From assembly GCA_951799425.1 (NCBI GenBank), contig OX637402.1, forward strand, positions 1,054,501-1,118,500: a stretch of DNA of 64,000 nucleotides. Reading direction: 5' to 3'. The position numbers and the translations under genes are program-made. Origin of the DNA: Ilex aquifolium (lineage: Eukaryota > Streptophyta > Magnoliopsida > Aquifoliales > Aquifoliaceae). Below, piece after piece: positions 35,597 to 47,130 of the stretch; the stretch's first letter is position 1, and the number at the start of each line of letters is the position of its first letter. Below the pieces are notes generated by a model that was given only the letters and a program-made list of their open reading frames with translations, was not told the DNA's origin and did no database searches.

Positions 35597-36987
35597 GAAA
35601 CACGAGATTGAAGGGGATTTTCACATTGGATTGGATCAAAACTCTAGTTCTTCACACAAAGCTAAGGAAGAAGGTAGGGGTTTCCTTATACTCTTGTCCG
35701 TTGAGGCTAGGGTTTATATATATGTATGTTTTGACTCTCAATCCTATATATATGACATGAAATTATTATTTCTTGATGCTCTTGCAAATATTACCATGTT
35801 TTGAAGGAAGCTATGGTGGAATAGCCATGAAATCTCTCTCTCTCTCTCTCGTCTTGAAAACCCTAGTTTTCAAGAAAAATGGGTTTTTCTCTTAATATTC
35901 ATTTGTTTTTGATTTCAAAACTCTAGTGCTTTGTATTGAGAAATAAAATGTTATTTTGGATGATCTCTTGCATATTTTCTTAAATTGTACTATTGGAATA
36001 ATACATGTGAAATTTGGGATTTTTTGATTTACTTGTGATTTGAGAAATGGGTTGGTATTGTGTCTCTTGTGTGGATGTTTGGATGAATATGGGTGGCCGT
36101 TGACCGGATATTGTAGAGTGGGTAGATGCATTTCTCACTCCATGCGGGTTTGAATTTTTCCTACCACTCGTAGTGGGGTTGGTGCCTTGTGAGGACCAAA
36201 CCACTATTCGCTCACGTGGTACCGAGGTAAAAGGTTAGTATACTATTCCTGGGTTGGATTCGTCACTGTCAATGCGTTGGTATATGCCCTTCCTAAATTT
36301 GGATATCCTTGCGAGGATTGGGTGTGTGTGTGTGGGTTAGGATATTCTCGATGTGTTTATTCATGCGATGTCATACATCATACCTGAGATACATATACAT
36401 AGTGTGGGTAATGGTACATTGTGGATACAGATACAAGTTGTGGTTTGAGTTACATTGTGGGAAATGGTACAAATGGTGCGTTATTGTTTATTGTCGAAAA
36501 GATACAATTGTTGCAAATGGTTTATGGTTGGAATTGGTTTATTGTTGGGAATTGGTTTTATTTCTTCATTTAAATTATTGTTATTGCTTACACTTGAGAT
36601 CGGATGATTGTCACTGTTTTCTTTCAAAAGTTATATATGATATTTGTAAAATGAGACCGACTTGTTTTATATGTTTTCTAAACCTTGTTCGAGTTTGAGA
36701 GGATTTTCCTACAGAGCTTAGTGCTCACCCCCTACAAACAATATTCCTTTCAGATGTTGGTTTAGAGGAAGAGCTCGGAGTGAGCGAGCAGGTACTTTGG
36801 GAAGCTCAAGTGGATGGGCATGTGGATCCGGAGGGGGATGTCTTGAATTGTTCTTTTTATGTTCTAGACTTTATTTTGAGATACTCTTAAGGTTAATATT
36901 TTCCTTATTCCGCTGCGAGATAATAATTTGACATATTCTTTTGGATGTAATGGCCATGGTTTGGCAAATTCTTTTGGATGATGTTGT
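35597..36987 (+). repeat. 3' LTR of the LARD-like element, second piece
   Basis: Continues the LTR after the solo LTR, matching about 27600-28985 of the 5' LTR. It stops at GTTGT (36983-36987), the likely target duplication of Tekay-type copy 2, whose partner would be off-window. Confidence 0.88.
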
Positions 36988-37303
36988 TGTAACACCCCGC
37001 ATTTTCTTTTATATATGCATATAGATATATAGATATAGCAAATAATGTTTGTAAAGATGTGGATAGGGGTATTGAAGTGTGTTTGAACTTTGTAAATTTG
37101 AAAAGTAAAGATTTGAAATGTTAATGAAAATCATAGTTGAAATTTAGTTTTAGTGAGTGAAAATATAAAATGTTAGGTCCTATAACTTGTATTAGATAGG
37201 TTTGGTGTATAAATATGTGTTGTAGAGGTTTGTGATGGATGTGGTTAGTTTTGGAATGGACTGGAAATGGAAAACAAAAGAAATAGGCAAAACTTGGTAA
37301 ATG

Positions 37304-37386
37304 GTACCGGTACTGAATGGTACCGGTACTGAGTACCGGTACCCCGATTCCAGAAGGTTTCTTGTACCGGTACTGGGTACCGGTAC
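37304..37386 (+). repeat. TACCGGTAC palindrome array
   Basis: Five TACCGGTA units (37305, 37321, 37334, 37365, 37378) in 83 bases, ending about 55 bases before the TATA box. The flanking CCAGAAGGTTT also occurs inside the array of copy 1 (4502-4645). Confidence 0.9.
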
Positions 37387-37440
37387 TACCGAAACCAGAC
37401 TGTTTATTTTAAGTCGCGAACATGCCGATTTTTCCTCCAC

Positions 37441-37448
37441 TATAAATA
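37441..37448 (+). promoter_or_regulatory. TATA box of Tekay-type copy 2 LTR
   Basis: TATAAATA in the same CTCCACTATAAATACATTTTG context as in the solo LTR at 33225. Confidence 0.7.
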
Positions 37449-39087
37449 CATTTTGTCACCTCCTTAGCCTTCATTACACCACTCCAAACCCTAGAAAACA
37501 TAAGAGAGGAAGAGAGAAAGAGAGAAACACAAGATCAAGAGAAAACAAGAGATTGAAGAGTTGATTCAAGATCAAAACCCTAATTTTTCCAAGAACATTA
37601 AGGTAGGGGATTTCTTCCTATGTTCTTACATTGAGGCTAGGGCTAAATTATATGTATTCTTTTGGTTTAAAATTCTATGTACTTGCTATTAAATACTTGA
37701 TTTCTTGTCTTCTTGCATTCATTTCTTTGTTTTAAACATTTTGGTAGTTGGGTAACTATTAAAGCTATCTTTTGCACTCTCAAACCCTAGTTTTAAGAAA
37801 AATGAATCTTTCTTCTTTACATTTCCTTTGTTCTCACCATCAAAACCTTAGTGCTTGATATTGTACCACCAAATGATGTTTATGGTGATCTCTTGCTCTT
37901 TTTCTTCAATTATGCTATGGTACAAATAGTGAAATTTGGGGATTTCTTGTGAATTGAGAAATGTTTGTAATGATCTCTCTTGTATGATTGTTGTGATGGA
38001 CTTGGATTGCCTTCGAGCATTGCCGTAGAGTGTTAGAGGTTAGTCTATCCCGGTGGGGGTGAGATGGTTGCCTAACACTTGTAGTGGGTGGTTATTTGGT
38101 AATAACCACCACTATTGTTCACTGGAGTTCGAACGAGGGGTGGTATACCTTTCCTGGGAAGGGACTCGTCACTGCCATTGGGATGGTAGACGCCTCTTCC
38201 TAAAGTACTTGTGATCGTGATGGTGATTGGTGAACTAGGTATAAGTCGTTGGGTAGATTCATGGGAATCAATCAATATACATGAGAACATGAGATTATTA
38301 GTATTGTTACGGAATGGTTTCCAACAAGTGCTTGTGGAGGTATGGGAATCCACAAGGACCTGTTGGAAATGGTTATGGTGATAATTGTGACTGAGCTTTA
38401 CGGTTCATTTAAATTATTGCGAACATTTAAACTTGAGATCTATGTAAAATATTCTGCTTTTCCTTCAAAATGGTATATATGCTATTTGTGAAAATGAGAC
38501 CAACCGTTTTATATGCTTTTCTAAACCTTGTTTGAGTTTGGGAAGATTTTGCTACAGAGCTTCGTGCTCATCCCCTACAATTAATATTTTTCAGATTTGG
38601 CTTTAGAGGAGGAGCTCGGTGTGAATGAGCCGGGCCTTGGGGAAGCTTCCTTGGAGGGGTACCTAGATCCCGAATGGGACATCTAGAGATATAGCTTATT
38701 TTGTTCTAGACTAGGAGATTTATTTCTGAACAATGTAAAGTCTAGATTCTTTTGAAACTCCGCTGCGATATATTCATGTAATTCTTTTGGGGAATGTAAT
38801 TGCCATATCTAGCCTATTCTTTTGTGATAATGTTAAGGATATTATAGATGGTAAATAGAAATTCTATTGTTATTGGATGGTTAAATGGACCATGTGTGGT
38901 CAAGTTAATAGAATTGCACAGGTTGTGATTTTTGGGTGGAGCTTCCTGTACAAAGGAGACTCTGCCAAAATTTTGTTAAAATTAAGAATGTTTTTTTTAT
39001 TCGATGGATATATATTTAGTTGCTCTCATGACATGAATGGTTTCATAGTGTAATGCCGTCCAGGGTGTGTTTTGGGGCGTTATAGAA

Positions 39088-39099
39088 TGGTATCAGAGC
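39088..39099 (+). other. primer-binding site, tRNA-Met type
   Basis: TGGTATCAGAGC three bases after the 5' LTR of Tekay-type copy 2. Confidence 0.9.
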
Positions 39100-39271
39100 C
39101 TAGGCTTTAGGTCTTACATGGGAGCTGTAGGTTATGGATCACCATTAGAGATATAGGATTAGGGTGAAGGAAATTGTGGTCTAGTTTGATATAAACTTTA
39201 TGCTTTAGACTAAATCTATACTTAGGATGCCTTGTACATCAATGAAACTGAATTGTGAATTGATGTGCAGG

Positions 39272-39934
39272 ATGGACGGGCTACGAGGGCGAGGACGTGG
39301 GTGTGGTCGTGGAGGTCAAGCAAATCCACCACCACCACCACCTCCCGATGCCATGCAAGGCATATATCAATGCTTGAGGGAGCTCACCACTCTGGTGCAA
39401 AACCAGAATGGAAACAACAACAACCACAACCACAACGGGGGAGCTCATCCATTAGCCCAAGTACCGGGCAATGGGGATGATAACCGGAGGATGGTAACCC
39501 TTCGGGAATTTCTGAGGCAACACCCGCCTACTTTCCAAGGGAGCTCCAATCCTTTGGATGCGGATAAATGGATCCGTCGGGTAAAGAAGATTTGTGACGG
39601 CATGGGGGTTGCCGAAGACTTGAGGGTTGGCTTGGCTACCTATTTGCTCGAGGGGGAGGCCGACCATTGGTGGGAATCCGTGAAAAGAAGGAGGAACACC
39701 GAGGCACTTACTTGGGAGGAATTCGACCAAGTCTTCCAATATAAGTATTTTCCGGAATCAGTTAGGGACTGGATGAAGACAGACTTTCTGGCTCTACGGC
39801 AGGGTAGCATGACGGTGGCGGAATACGAGAGGAGGTTTGACGAGCTATCCCGCTATGCCACCGAGTTCATATCCACTGAGGCCATGAGGGCCAAGCGCTT
39901 TGAGCAGGGATTGAGGCCTGCCATCAGGGAGAAG
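39272..39934 (+). pseudogene. gag of Tekay-type copy 2, first part
   Basis: The likely start is the ATG at 39272 (MDGLRGRGRGCGRGG), because an Arg/Gly-rich start is typical of this group; an ATG at 39227 is also in frame. A poly-Pro stretch and the gag core (PPTFQGSSNPLDADKWIRR, WWESV, FDQVFQYKYFPESV, ALRQGSMTVAEYERRF) follow. The last 80 bases equal the start of the window (copy 1). Its continuation is separated from it by the solo LTR. Confidence 0.88.
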
Positions 39935-41635
39935 TGTAACGCCTCAAATACCACCCTGGACGGCATTACATTCTAAAACATTCACATCATGAGAGCACTA
40001 ATATCATCCATAAATAAATTAAACTTCATTCATCATCCATAAAATATTTACATCATTATCCAAAAGAATATGCCCAACCATGGCATTTACATCTCAAAAA
40101 TTTAATAATGTAGCGCAGCGGAATTACAAAAGAAAACTAGACTTTACAATGTTTGTACATATTGGTTCCTAGTCTAGTACAAAAGTAAAAGGGCATCTCT
40201 AAATGTCCCACTCGGGATCCAGGTACCCCTCTAATGAGGCTTCCCCGAGGCCCTGCTCATTAGCGCCAAGCTCCTCCTCTATAGCATAATCTGAAAAATG
40301 TTAATTGTAGGGGATGAGCACGAAGCTCTGTAGCAAAATCTTCCCAAACTCAAACAAGGTTTAGGAAAGCATATAAAACGGTTGGTCTCATTTTCACAAA
40401 TAGCATATATAACATTTTGAAGGAAAAGCAGGACATTTTAAATAGATCTCAAGTTTAAGGAACCACAGTAATTAAAAGAATAAATGAACACAAGATACCA
40501 ATAAGAGTCAATTCCCAAAAACATAATCCATCCCACCATACACCATTTCCACAAGTTCTTGTGGCATCCCATACTACCCCAAAACTCTTGCAGAAATCGT
40601 ATTTGGTACAATGCACGATGACCCACACGATGTGCCCGATACAACCCACGTTACTAAACCGTGATCATTAGCGATATGAAAAGTTTATACCCACACGGCG
40701 TACAAAGGCGTCTACCCACTCCATGTGGTAGGAAAAGTTCATACCCGCGTGGCATATAAAGACGTATACCCACTACATGATCCCCGGTCCATAGTAATCC
40801 ATGTTCGTATCGTACAGCCACCCAAGAGATAAAATACCAACAAATATCTCACATAAACAACAATTACACAAGTCCTCAATTCACCCTCAAGGCCTTATTT
40901 CTCAAGCATCCTTACAGGGAACCTCTCACCCTTGTTCCTCCAAACCACCAAACAAGACATACGATATCCACAATTTCCTCAATTAACCCATAACTCCACA
41001 AATCCCCAAATTTCACAATTTGTACCATAGCAAAATGGAAGAAAAAGAGCAAGAGATCACCATAAACATTATTTTGTTATACTATATCAAACACTAAGGT
41101 TGTGATAGTGAGAATAAGGAAAATGTAAAGAGGAAAGATTCATTTTTCTTAAAACTAGGGTTTGAGAATGAAAAAGGGACCTTTAATGGTTACCCAACTA
41201 CTACAATGTTTAAAACATGGTAATAAATGCAAGAGGATCAAGAATCAAGTAAATAATAGCAAGTATATATGATTTTGAACCAAAAGAATACATATAATTT
41301 AACCCTAGCCTCAATGTAAGAGAATAGGAAGAAATCCCCTACCTTTTTAATCCAAAACTCAAAGCAAAGACCCAAGCTTTAAGGACTCCCTTAGTCCCTT
41401 TTCTTGCTCCCTTGTTACTTTCTCCTAGGGCTCTAAGAGATTTAAGTGAGAGTGAAGTGAAAGTATAGAAGAGAAAATGGGGTGGAGAAGTGGGTTCTTG
41501 AAAAACTAGGGTTTGATCTTATTCAAGGTGTAAATCTCTCTTGATTTTTTTTTGTGTTTTTCTCTTCTTCTCTCTCTCTCTAATGGTTTCTAGGGTTTGA
41601 AGTGGTGTAATGAGGCTTAAAGAGGCGGCATTAAG

Positions 41636-41643
41636 TATTTATA
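41636..41643 (-). promoter_or_regulatory. TATA box of the reversed solo LTR
   Basis: TATAAATA on the minus strand about 50 bases from the palindrome array. Confidence 0.65.
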
Positions 41644-41694
41644 GTGGAAGAAATGAGAAAGACCCGAAGTCGGATCGGGCTGGGCTTTATCGGG

Positions 41695-41750
41695 CGTACC
41701 GGTACGCGTACCGGTACGGTTTAGCTACTGGAGTTCGGCGTACCAGTACG
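41695..41750 (-). repeat. short GTACCGGTAC palindrome array
   Basis: Two full units (41697, 41709) and one variant TACCAGTA (41741). This is the smallest of the arrays, but it sits at the same place relative to the TATA box. Confidence 0.85.
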
Positions 41751-42276
41751 GTTTGACTGCCAGATTTTTGTTTCAACTTCCAGTACGATTTTGACCCATT
41801 TAGAGGTCGAATTGGAAAATTTTCATGAGATACACTTTTGTAGCCCTAGATGTCTACTATCTACTGTCAAAATTTTAGATCAATTGGATATAAGGATAAA
41901 AAGTTATGACCAAAATACGAGAAGGTGTCCCAACTCCTTTTTACCCAAATTTTCTCTAAGTGTGTTTTCACTCCGGAATACCTCCTAGCTTCCAATACAC
42001 CCCATATTACCTCTCCCAAGGTTGTTCGACCTTCCGGATTCAATGGACACATTATTTTGACCTAAAATATTTAGAAATTCCTTTAATCACCCTTTCCAAG
42101 TTTAAACGTCTTTGAAACTCAAACCTCCCAATCCATATGCATCTCTAGCATTTCTCCTATTATTACAACCCATATAGCTCATTCTTACATCATTACACAT
42201 GTCCACATTTTTACATTAATTATTTACTATATATATCTATATACATATCTATAAAAGAAAAATACGGGGTGTTACA

Positions 42277-43068
42277 AGAAGCTTGTGGCACACAAGATCC
42301 GGGAATATGGAGATCTTGTGGATAGAGCAGCACTAGTGGAGAGAGACACAGAGGATAATTTGAGGAGACAGAGCTTTGCGAGAGGAGGTCCTATACGGAC
42401 TGGTGCTAGCAGCAGTGGGGTGCAGAGAGCGGCACCGTCCCGTCGTCCTGACCAGGCAGGAGGACAGAGACTCTTGACAGCCCGAGGGGATGGAGCTACT
42501 CAGACTCGTACAGGCACTGACCCACGTCAATGCTTTGCCTGTGGAGGTGTCGGGCACTTCAGACATAACTGTCCATCCTTTCCACCACGGACCAATCAAG
42601 CGGCAGGACAAGGGCAAGCAACCCAGCCCCCACTACCGAGACAACCTCCACAGAGACCACAGCAGCAGAGACCCATATGAGCTTTAGCCCCAGGCGGCGC
42701 CACTCAGGGGAGAGTATTTGCTTTGACCCAAGCGGAGGAAGATGCCTCCAATGCCGTTATGGAAGGTATCGCCCTTATTTATAATTCTTGGGCCCGCATA
42801 TTTTTTGACCCCGGTGCAACACACTCATTTGTACGCACGACCTACGCACTTGATTTGGGATTGAGTTTCGTGAAGTTAGAGCATGTTATGAATATTAGCT
42901 TGCCCACGGGAGAACGGTTAGACTCTAGCCGAGTCTGCAAGGATTGCGTGCTTCGCATTGGGGAGCACGAATTGATTGTGGATTTGATTGCTTTAGAGAT
43001 AAAGGGGTATGATGTGATTTTCGGGATGAACTTGTTGTCTTCTTTCCGGGCGGTAATGGATTGTTTCC
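42277..43068 (+). pseudogene. gag end and protease start of Tekay-type copy 2
   Basis: It contains the knuckle [14 protein letters not shown], a Pro/Gln-rich stretch and a protease region with FDPGATHSF. It is nearly identical to copy 1 up to about 42770 and clearly diverged afterwards. It ends where the Athila-type element is inserted (probable duplication TTTCC at 43064-43068; partner not found). Confidence 0.85.
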
Positions 43069-43964
43069 TGACTTGATCCGAAATGTGTACACCCAAGTGC
43101 AGGCGGTCAAGTTGTAGTAATAATCTGGTTTGAGTCCAGAGTCGAATCCTCAGGGAACTATGGTTGGTGTTCTTTGAAGTAAATAGTGAGAAAGACTTGT
43201 AATTGGAAATATTATGATTTTGAAGTTGTGGGAAGTTTTGGATAGAATGTAAGATTCTTTCCAATGGGTATTTTGCTAGACAAAATATAAGATGATTAAA
43301 TGTAACAAACACTCTTTGGTTCGGGAATCAGAATATGTAGTTGATTGTCCGGTGCATTATGTTTGTGCTTTATAACTCAATTAACTCCCGTGTCAATGGC
43401 AAATTAATCGGAAGATAGGAATGAAGTGCAATAATTGTGGACATTGAAAGTTTGTCATGAAGAGTTAGTTAGGGTACTTGCCTTGAATCAATGGATCTTT
43501 CCATGTAGGAGTCATCCATTTATCATAGAAAGATCCGTTGATTATACAAAGTACCTTTACTTTGCTAGGTGCATTCAATCACCCAAAAATCAAGTGGAGT
43601 ATAGAACATTTAAGCATAAAGGTGATACACAAACATAATGTCCGGATTAATTTTTTACATATCTATCATCCCTTCCCAAAGAGTGAATGAGGACTACTCA
43701 CCCTTCATAGCTATGGTAAAGCTAGAATGATGAATGGTACTCATCCCCAAAAGGTGTTACAAAGTAAAATGCTCAAGCACTAGAAGTGAAATACTTTAAA
43801 GTAAAATAGCTAAACAAGGAGCCGATCTTCGACAAAGAATGAGTGAATCACGTTCCACCCTTCACGGCTTTGGTAAAGCTCTAGAAAAGTGGAAGAGTTT
43901 CACTCCTCTAAGGGGAAGAAGGAAGCTCCAACAATGAAAGTAAAAGAAAACAATTCTTAAATTA

Positions 43965-44195
43965 AAAGAAAGCAATAAATACTTGGTGTTTAATCCACAA
44001 CCAAGAGATGATAATACATAAAAGAAAACAACAACTTCTTGGTGTTTAATCCACAACCAAGATATAATAAAAACATAAAAGAAAACAATAACTTCTTGGT
44101 GTTTAATTCACAACCAAGATCTAATAAAAAGAAAACAACAACTTCTTGGTGTTTAATTCACAACCAAGATCTAATAAAAAGAAAACAATAACTCA
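43965..44195. repeat. ~50-bp tandem repeat in the Athila LTR (four units)
   Basis: Units contain ACTTCTTGGTGTTTAATTC and CAACCAAGATCTAATAAAAA. The right LTR (about 54153-54430) and the inverted copy (58483-58730) have five units each. Confidence 0.85.
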
Positions 44196-44363
44196 AGAAA
44201 GTAAATAAAGCAATAATACTTGAAAGATGATTCAAGAAAAAGATTCAAGACCTTTGGAGTGTTTTCCACTAGGAAGAAATGTTCTTTACAAGAAAAATGA
44301 AACAAGAGAAGGATGCCCATTACAAGCCCCCAAGGGGGGTATTTATAGGCATCCAAATTACAA

Positions 44364-44565
44364 ATATCCTAAAAGATATTTATCTTAAAATATATTTAAT
44401 TACAAATATCCTAAAAGATATTTATCCTAAAAGATATTTAATTACAAATATCCTAAAAGATATTTATCCTAAAAGATATTTAATTACAAATATCCTAAAA
44501 TATATTTAAATATCCTAAAAGATATTTAAATACAAATATCCTAAAAGATATTTATTTACAAATAT
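44364..44565. repeat. TATCCTAAAAGATATTTA tandem array
   Basis: A 21- to 42-base AT-rich unit repeated about eight times, with a different unit count in the right LTR (about 54597-54815). Confidence 0.85.
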
Positions 44566-46326
44566 CAAGAAGATCTTGATTTACACTTTGATCTCCCTTT
44601 GTTTTGAGCTTTAATAATTTACACCCTATGCTTTGATAAGTTGCTCTCCATGCTTTGATAATTGGCTCCCGTCGTTTTGACGCATAAAAACCTGAAAAGA
44701 ACAACATTCAATGCATTATCCTTAATTCACACATTAACCCTAATTAGATTTATTTTGACTATTTTAACTTTATTTAATTACACAATTGACCTTTTAATTT
44801 AATTACATTTTGCATTAATTAGGGTTAATCACACCCCCCAACCTAAACATTACTAGTCTCTAGTAATAAATAACAGCATAACAAAATCACTTTCGTAGAT
44901 AACACGATTGCATTTAGCATATGCAATAAGCCGTTAAACCCCTAGGTGATTCCTAGTGGACGAGTTTTGTCTTGTGAAGGTTTTCAGTGAAGCTACCTAC
45001 AAACTCCATTTGAAAAAAATGTGTATATACATTAGCACCATGATAGCTGAGACGCCGAAATTTTTTTTTTTTTTTAGCAAAATAAAACACTTCTCTGTCA
45101 TTGGTACGTAATATATGCAAAAATAAACACTTGTTATATTGGTATTTGAAATTCCCTATGTAGTAAGAATGATCATTCTAGCAACAAGAATTGTTATATA
45201 ACAAACACTCCACTTTACTACCTTCCATGGATAGCTTCGATTTCACAAACCTCTCGTAGAATGCTCTCAGCAAAAATTCACTCCGATTATAGTGACTTGT
45301 CTCTCACGGGGCATGTGATCAGAAGGTGGCCAATCGAAAAATCACATGCACAATTAGGAAGGGAGTGAAGTTTAAGGAAACAAACTAATCATGTTTGGCA
45401 TAATCTCATGAAGGAATATTGATGCAATTTAAAGAAATACTATTTATCATACCCCAATTTTGATTTACAACACACGCATGTAACAGACTTGAGATCAATT
45501 AGGGCTTTTCATAGGTTGTAGCGTGGCCAGAGGTCAGTGGCTAATGAAATGACGTCAATGATTTTCAAAAACTATCCTTTCATTCTGTAATGTAACACAC
45601 TTCTTTCTAGCTTTTCGACATTTTGCCCAGAAATGATTTCTTTTTTTTTTTTTCAATTGTTCCCATTGATTCTCCTTGTCATCAAAAAGTAATCTCCACA
45701 GTTTTCCCCATTTCTTTGCATTTCTGTGTCATATTGATTTATAAGAATGTGCAAGAAAATTAGATAGCAATGGTGTGTCCAGTATGTTTTCTTGTGGCTT
45801 GGTAAATATTTGGGTTTATCAAAGAAGAAATCATACATTGAGGGCTCAAACATGGCTGACTAGGGAAATAATTTTGCAGAAAAAAATGGCTAAGGCTCAA
45901 TATCAAATCAAAGATGGCCTAAAATCCTTTCTCAAGTATGTGAACATGTATGTGTCGTATGAACAGATTTCTTGGGGATATGTCAACAGATTACCTTAAT
46001 TGCATCAATCAAAGCAAATTTAATGAGATTATTCAAAAATAGAGAGTGAAAGACCTTACTTGAATAAATATTAATTATCTCTCAAAAGTATGATAAGGCT
46101 CAAAACTTACCATGGTATTCTTTATCATCTCCACTGGTAATGTCAGGTTTTTCATGGAATGTCGGTTATATAACAATTCTATTTTCGAGTCTGGTCATTC
46201 TGTACCTTAAGAATAACAAATAGCAATATACATTTGACATTTAAGCATAGAGAAAATACCATTTTTCAAGGAAGTGAGTTTTTTTTTTTTTTTTTAAAGA
46301 AGAAGAAATAAAATTCAAAATTATAA

Positions 46327-46590
46327 ACATACTCATTTATCTATGAAAATTGAAAGAAGACTAGATGCACCAATTAAACTTGAAAAACTATGGCGTCTCA
46401 GGATAAAATCCCTACCCACACTACAGGTTGGCATTTTAGGACATTCCTTACTCAGCCCACATACTCATTTATCTATGAAAATTGAAAGAAGATAAAATGC
46501 ACAAATTGAACTTGGAAATTTATGGCGTCTCAGGATCAAATCCCTACCTACACTGTTAGTTGGTAGTTCGGGACGTTCCTTACTCGGCCC
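46327..46590. repeat. 132-bp tandem duplication in the Athila LTR
   Basis: Two diverged 132-bp units (46327-46458 and 46459-46590), each with TATGGCGTCTCAGGAT and CCTTACTC.GCCCACAT. The same duplication is at 56574-56837 in the right LTR. Confidence 0.85.
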
Positions 46591-46704
46591 ACATTTTTAT
46601 TTCAACAACAAGACTTTGTACAAAACTATTTTACAAAAGAGTTCAGACCCTTAACCTTCATTCCAAAACACATTTTTCCACAGCTTTGTTTTTATAGTCA
46701 AAAT

Positions 46705-47130
46705 CTAATCCGAGTCATCGCTTGGATCTATGTCATTATCAGTGACCCTTCCAACTTCTTGTCGCACATAACTTGTAAGTCCTGGACTGGCATAAGATGG
46801 CGTGTCAGGATAATCCTTACTTTGCCCATACACTATCCAGTTTAATCGATCGGTTGCACGACCCGAAATTGGTTCAGAACACTGATTATGTTTTTTCATA
46901 TGAAATATCCTGCCACAATGGTAACAAGCACCCAGTCGTTTGGAACGACGATGTTTAGCAAAATTGCTTCTGCCACACAATGGTTGTTGTTGTTTCTCTC
47001 GGATCTCAATTTTTCTCACATCCCTTGCTTTTCTCATTATCACAGCATGCACATCAGATGGGAAAATGCGTAGAACTCCTAGACTAAACCAAAAAAGTTT
47101 AGGATCCATGCTTGCTAAGACTAAAGACAT
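46705..47130 (-). CDS. 141-codon open frame inside the Athila 3' LTR, unknown function
   Basis: I do not recognise this protein. It is basic in the middle (KARDVRKIEIREKQQQ, KHRRSKRLG), then has a Cys/His cluster ACYHCGRIFHMKKHNQC and an acidic end DNDIDPSDDSD. The cluster has a C-x2-C-x4-H core like a zinc knuckle, but the spacing to the last Cys (six) is not the usual four, so a different zinc-binding fold is possible. It lies in the element's sense direction. On the minus strand, TGACTGGCAG just upstream of the ATG resembles a splice acceptor, so the frame could be an exon. It may be an LTR-borne accessory gene or a captured host fragment. Confidence 0.4.
   Translation of the reverse strand: MSLVLASMDPKLFWFSLGVLRIFPSDVHAVIMRKARDVRKIEIREKQQQPLCGRSNFAKHRRSKRLGACYHCGRIFHMKKHNQCSEPISGRATDRLNWIVYGQSKDYPDTPSYASPGLTSYVRQEVGRVTDNDIDPSDDSD

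Larger units (their letters stand above)
26804..36987 (+). mobile_element. LARD-like non-coding LTR element, interrupted by two insertions
   Basis: 5' LTR 26804-29097, tRNA-Met primer site, 3.35-kb internal region with no recognisable gag or pol, polypurine tract, and a 3' LTR in two visible pieces (32446-33224 and 35597-36987). The 3' LTR is split by a solo LTR and then by Tekay-type copy 2; its last part lies past the right edge. Long LTRs around a non-coding interior fit a large retrotransposon derivative (LARD) that borrows enzymes. LTR ends, primer site and the region before the 3' LTR resemble Tekay-type elements, the likely helper. The LTR copies differ by a few percent by eye. Confidence 0.82.
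36988..39084 (+). repeat. 5' LTR of Tekay-type copy 2
   Basis: Starts TGTAACACCCCGC and ends GGGGCGTTATA, 2,097 bp. From about 38400 on it closely matches 5760-6387 of copy 1, while its first part is shorter and different. It contains a TACCGGTAC array and a TATA box. Confidence 0.9.
39935..42276 (-). mobile_element. solo LTR (Tekay-like), reversed, in gag of Tekay-type copy 2
   Basis: The 2,342-bp unit starts TGTAACGCCTC and ends GGGGTGTTACA on the plus strand. It is flanked by AGAAG at 39930-39934 and 42277-42281, and copy 1 shows the empty site as a single AGAAG at the equivalent gag position. It has a sparse palindrome array at 41695-41750 and a TATA box at 41636 (minus). Confidence 0.95.
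36988..43068 (+). mobile_element. Tekay-type chromovirus copy 2, visible 5' part (with nested insertions)
   Basis: 5' LTR, tRNA-Met primer site, gag and the start of protease are visible. It sits in the 3' LTR of the LARD-like element. A reversed solo LTR (39935-42276) lies in its gag and an Athila-type element starts at 43069 in its protease region, so it is broken by insertions and its remaining part is past the window. Gag up to about 42770 is nearly identical to copy 1, after which similarity drops sharply. Confidence 0.9.

Noticed and set aside
43965-44565. Regular tandem repeats that could suggest a CRISPR array or satellite
   Set aside because: Direct tandem units without unique spacers, repeated in the partner LTR. 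They belong to the Athila LTR of a plant genome.
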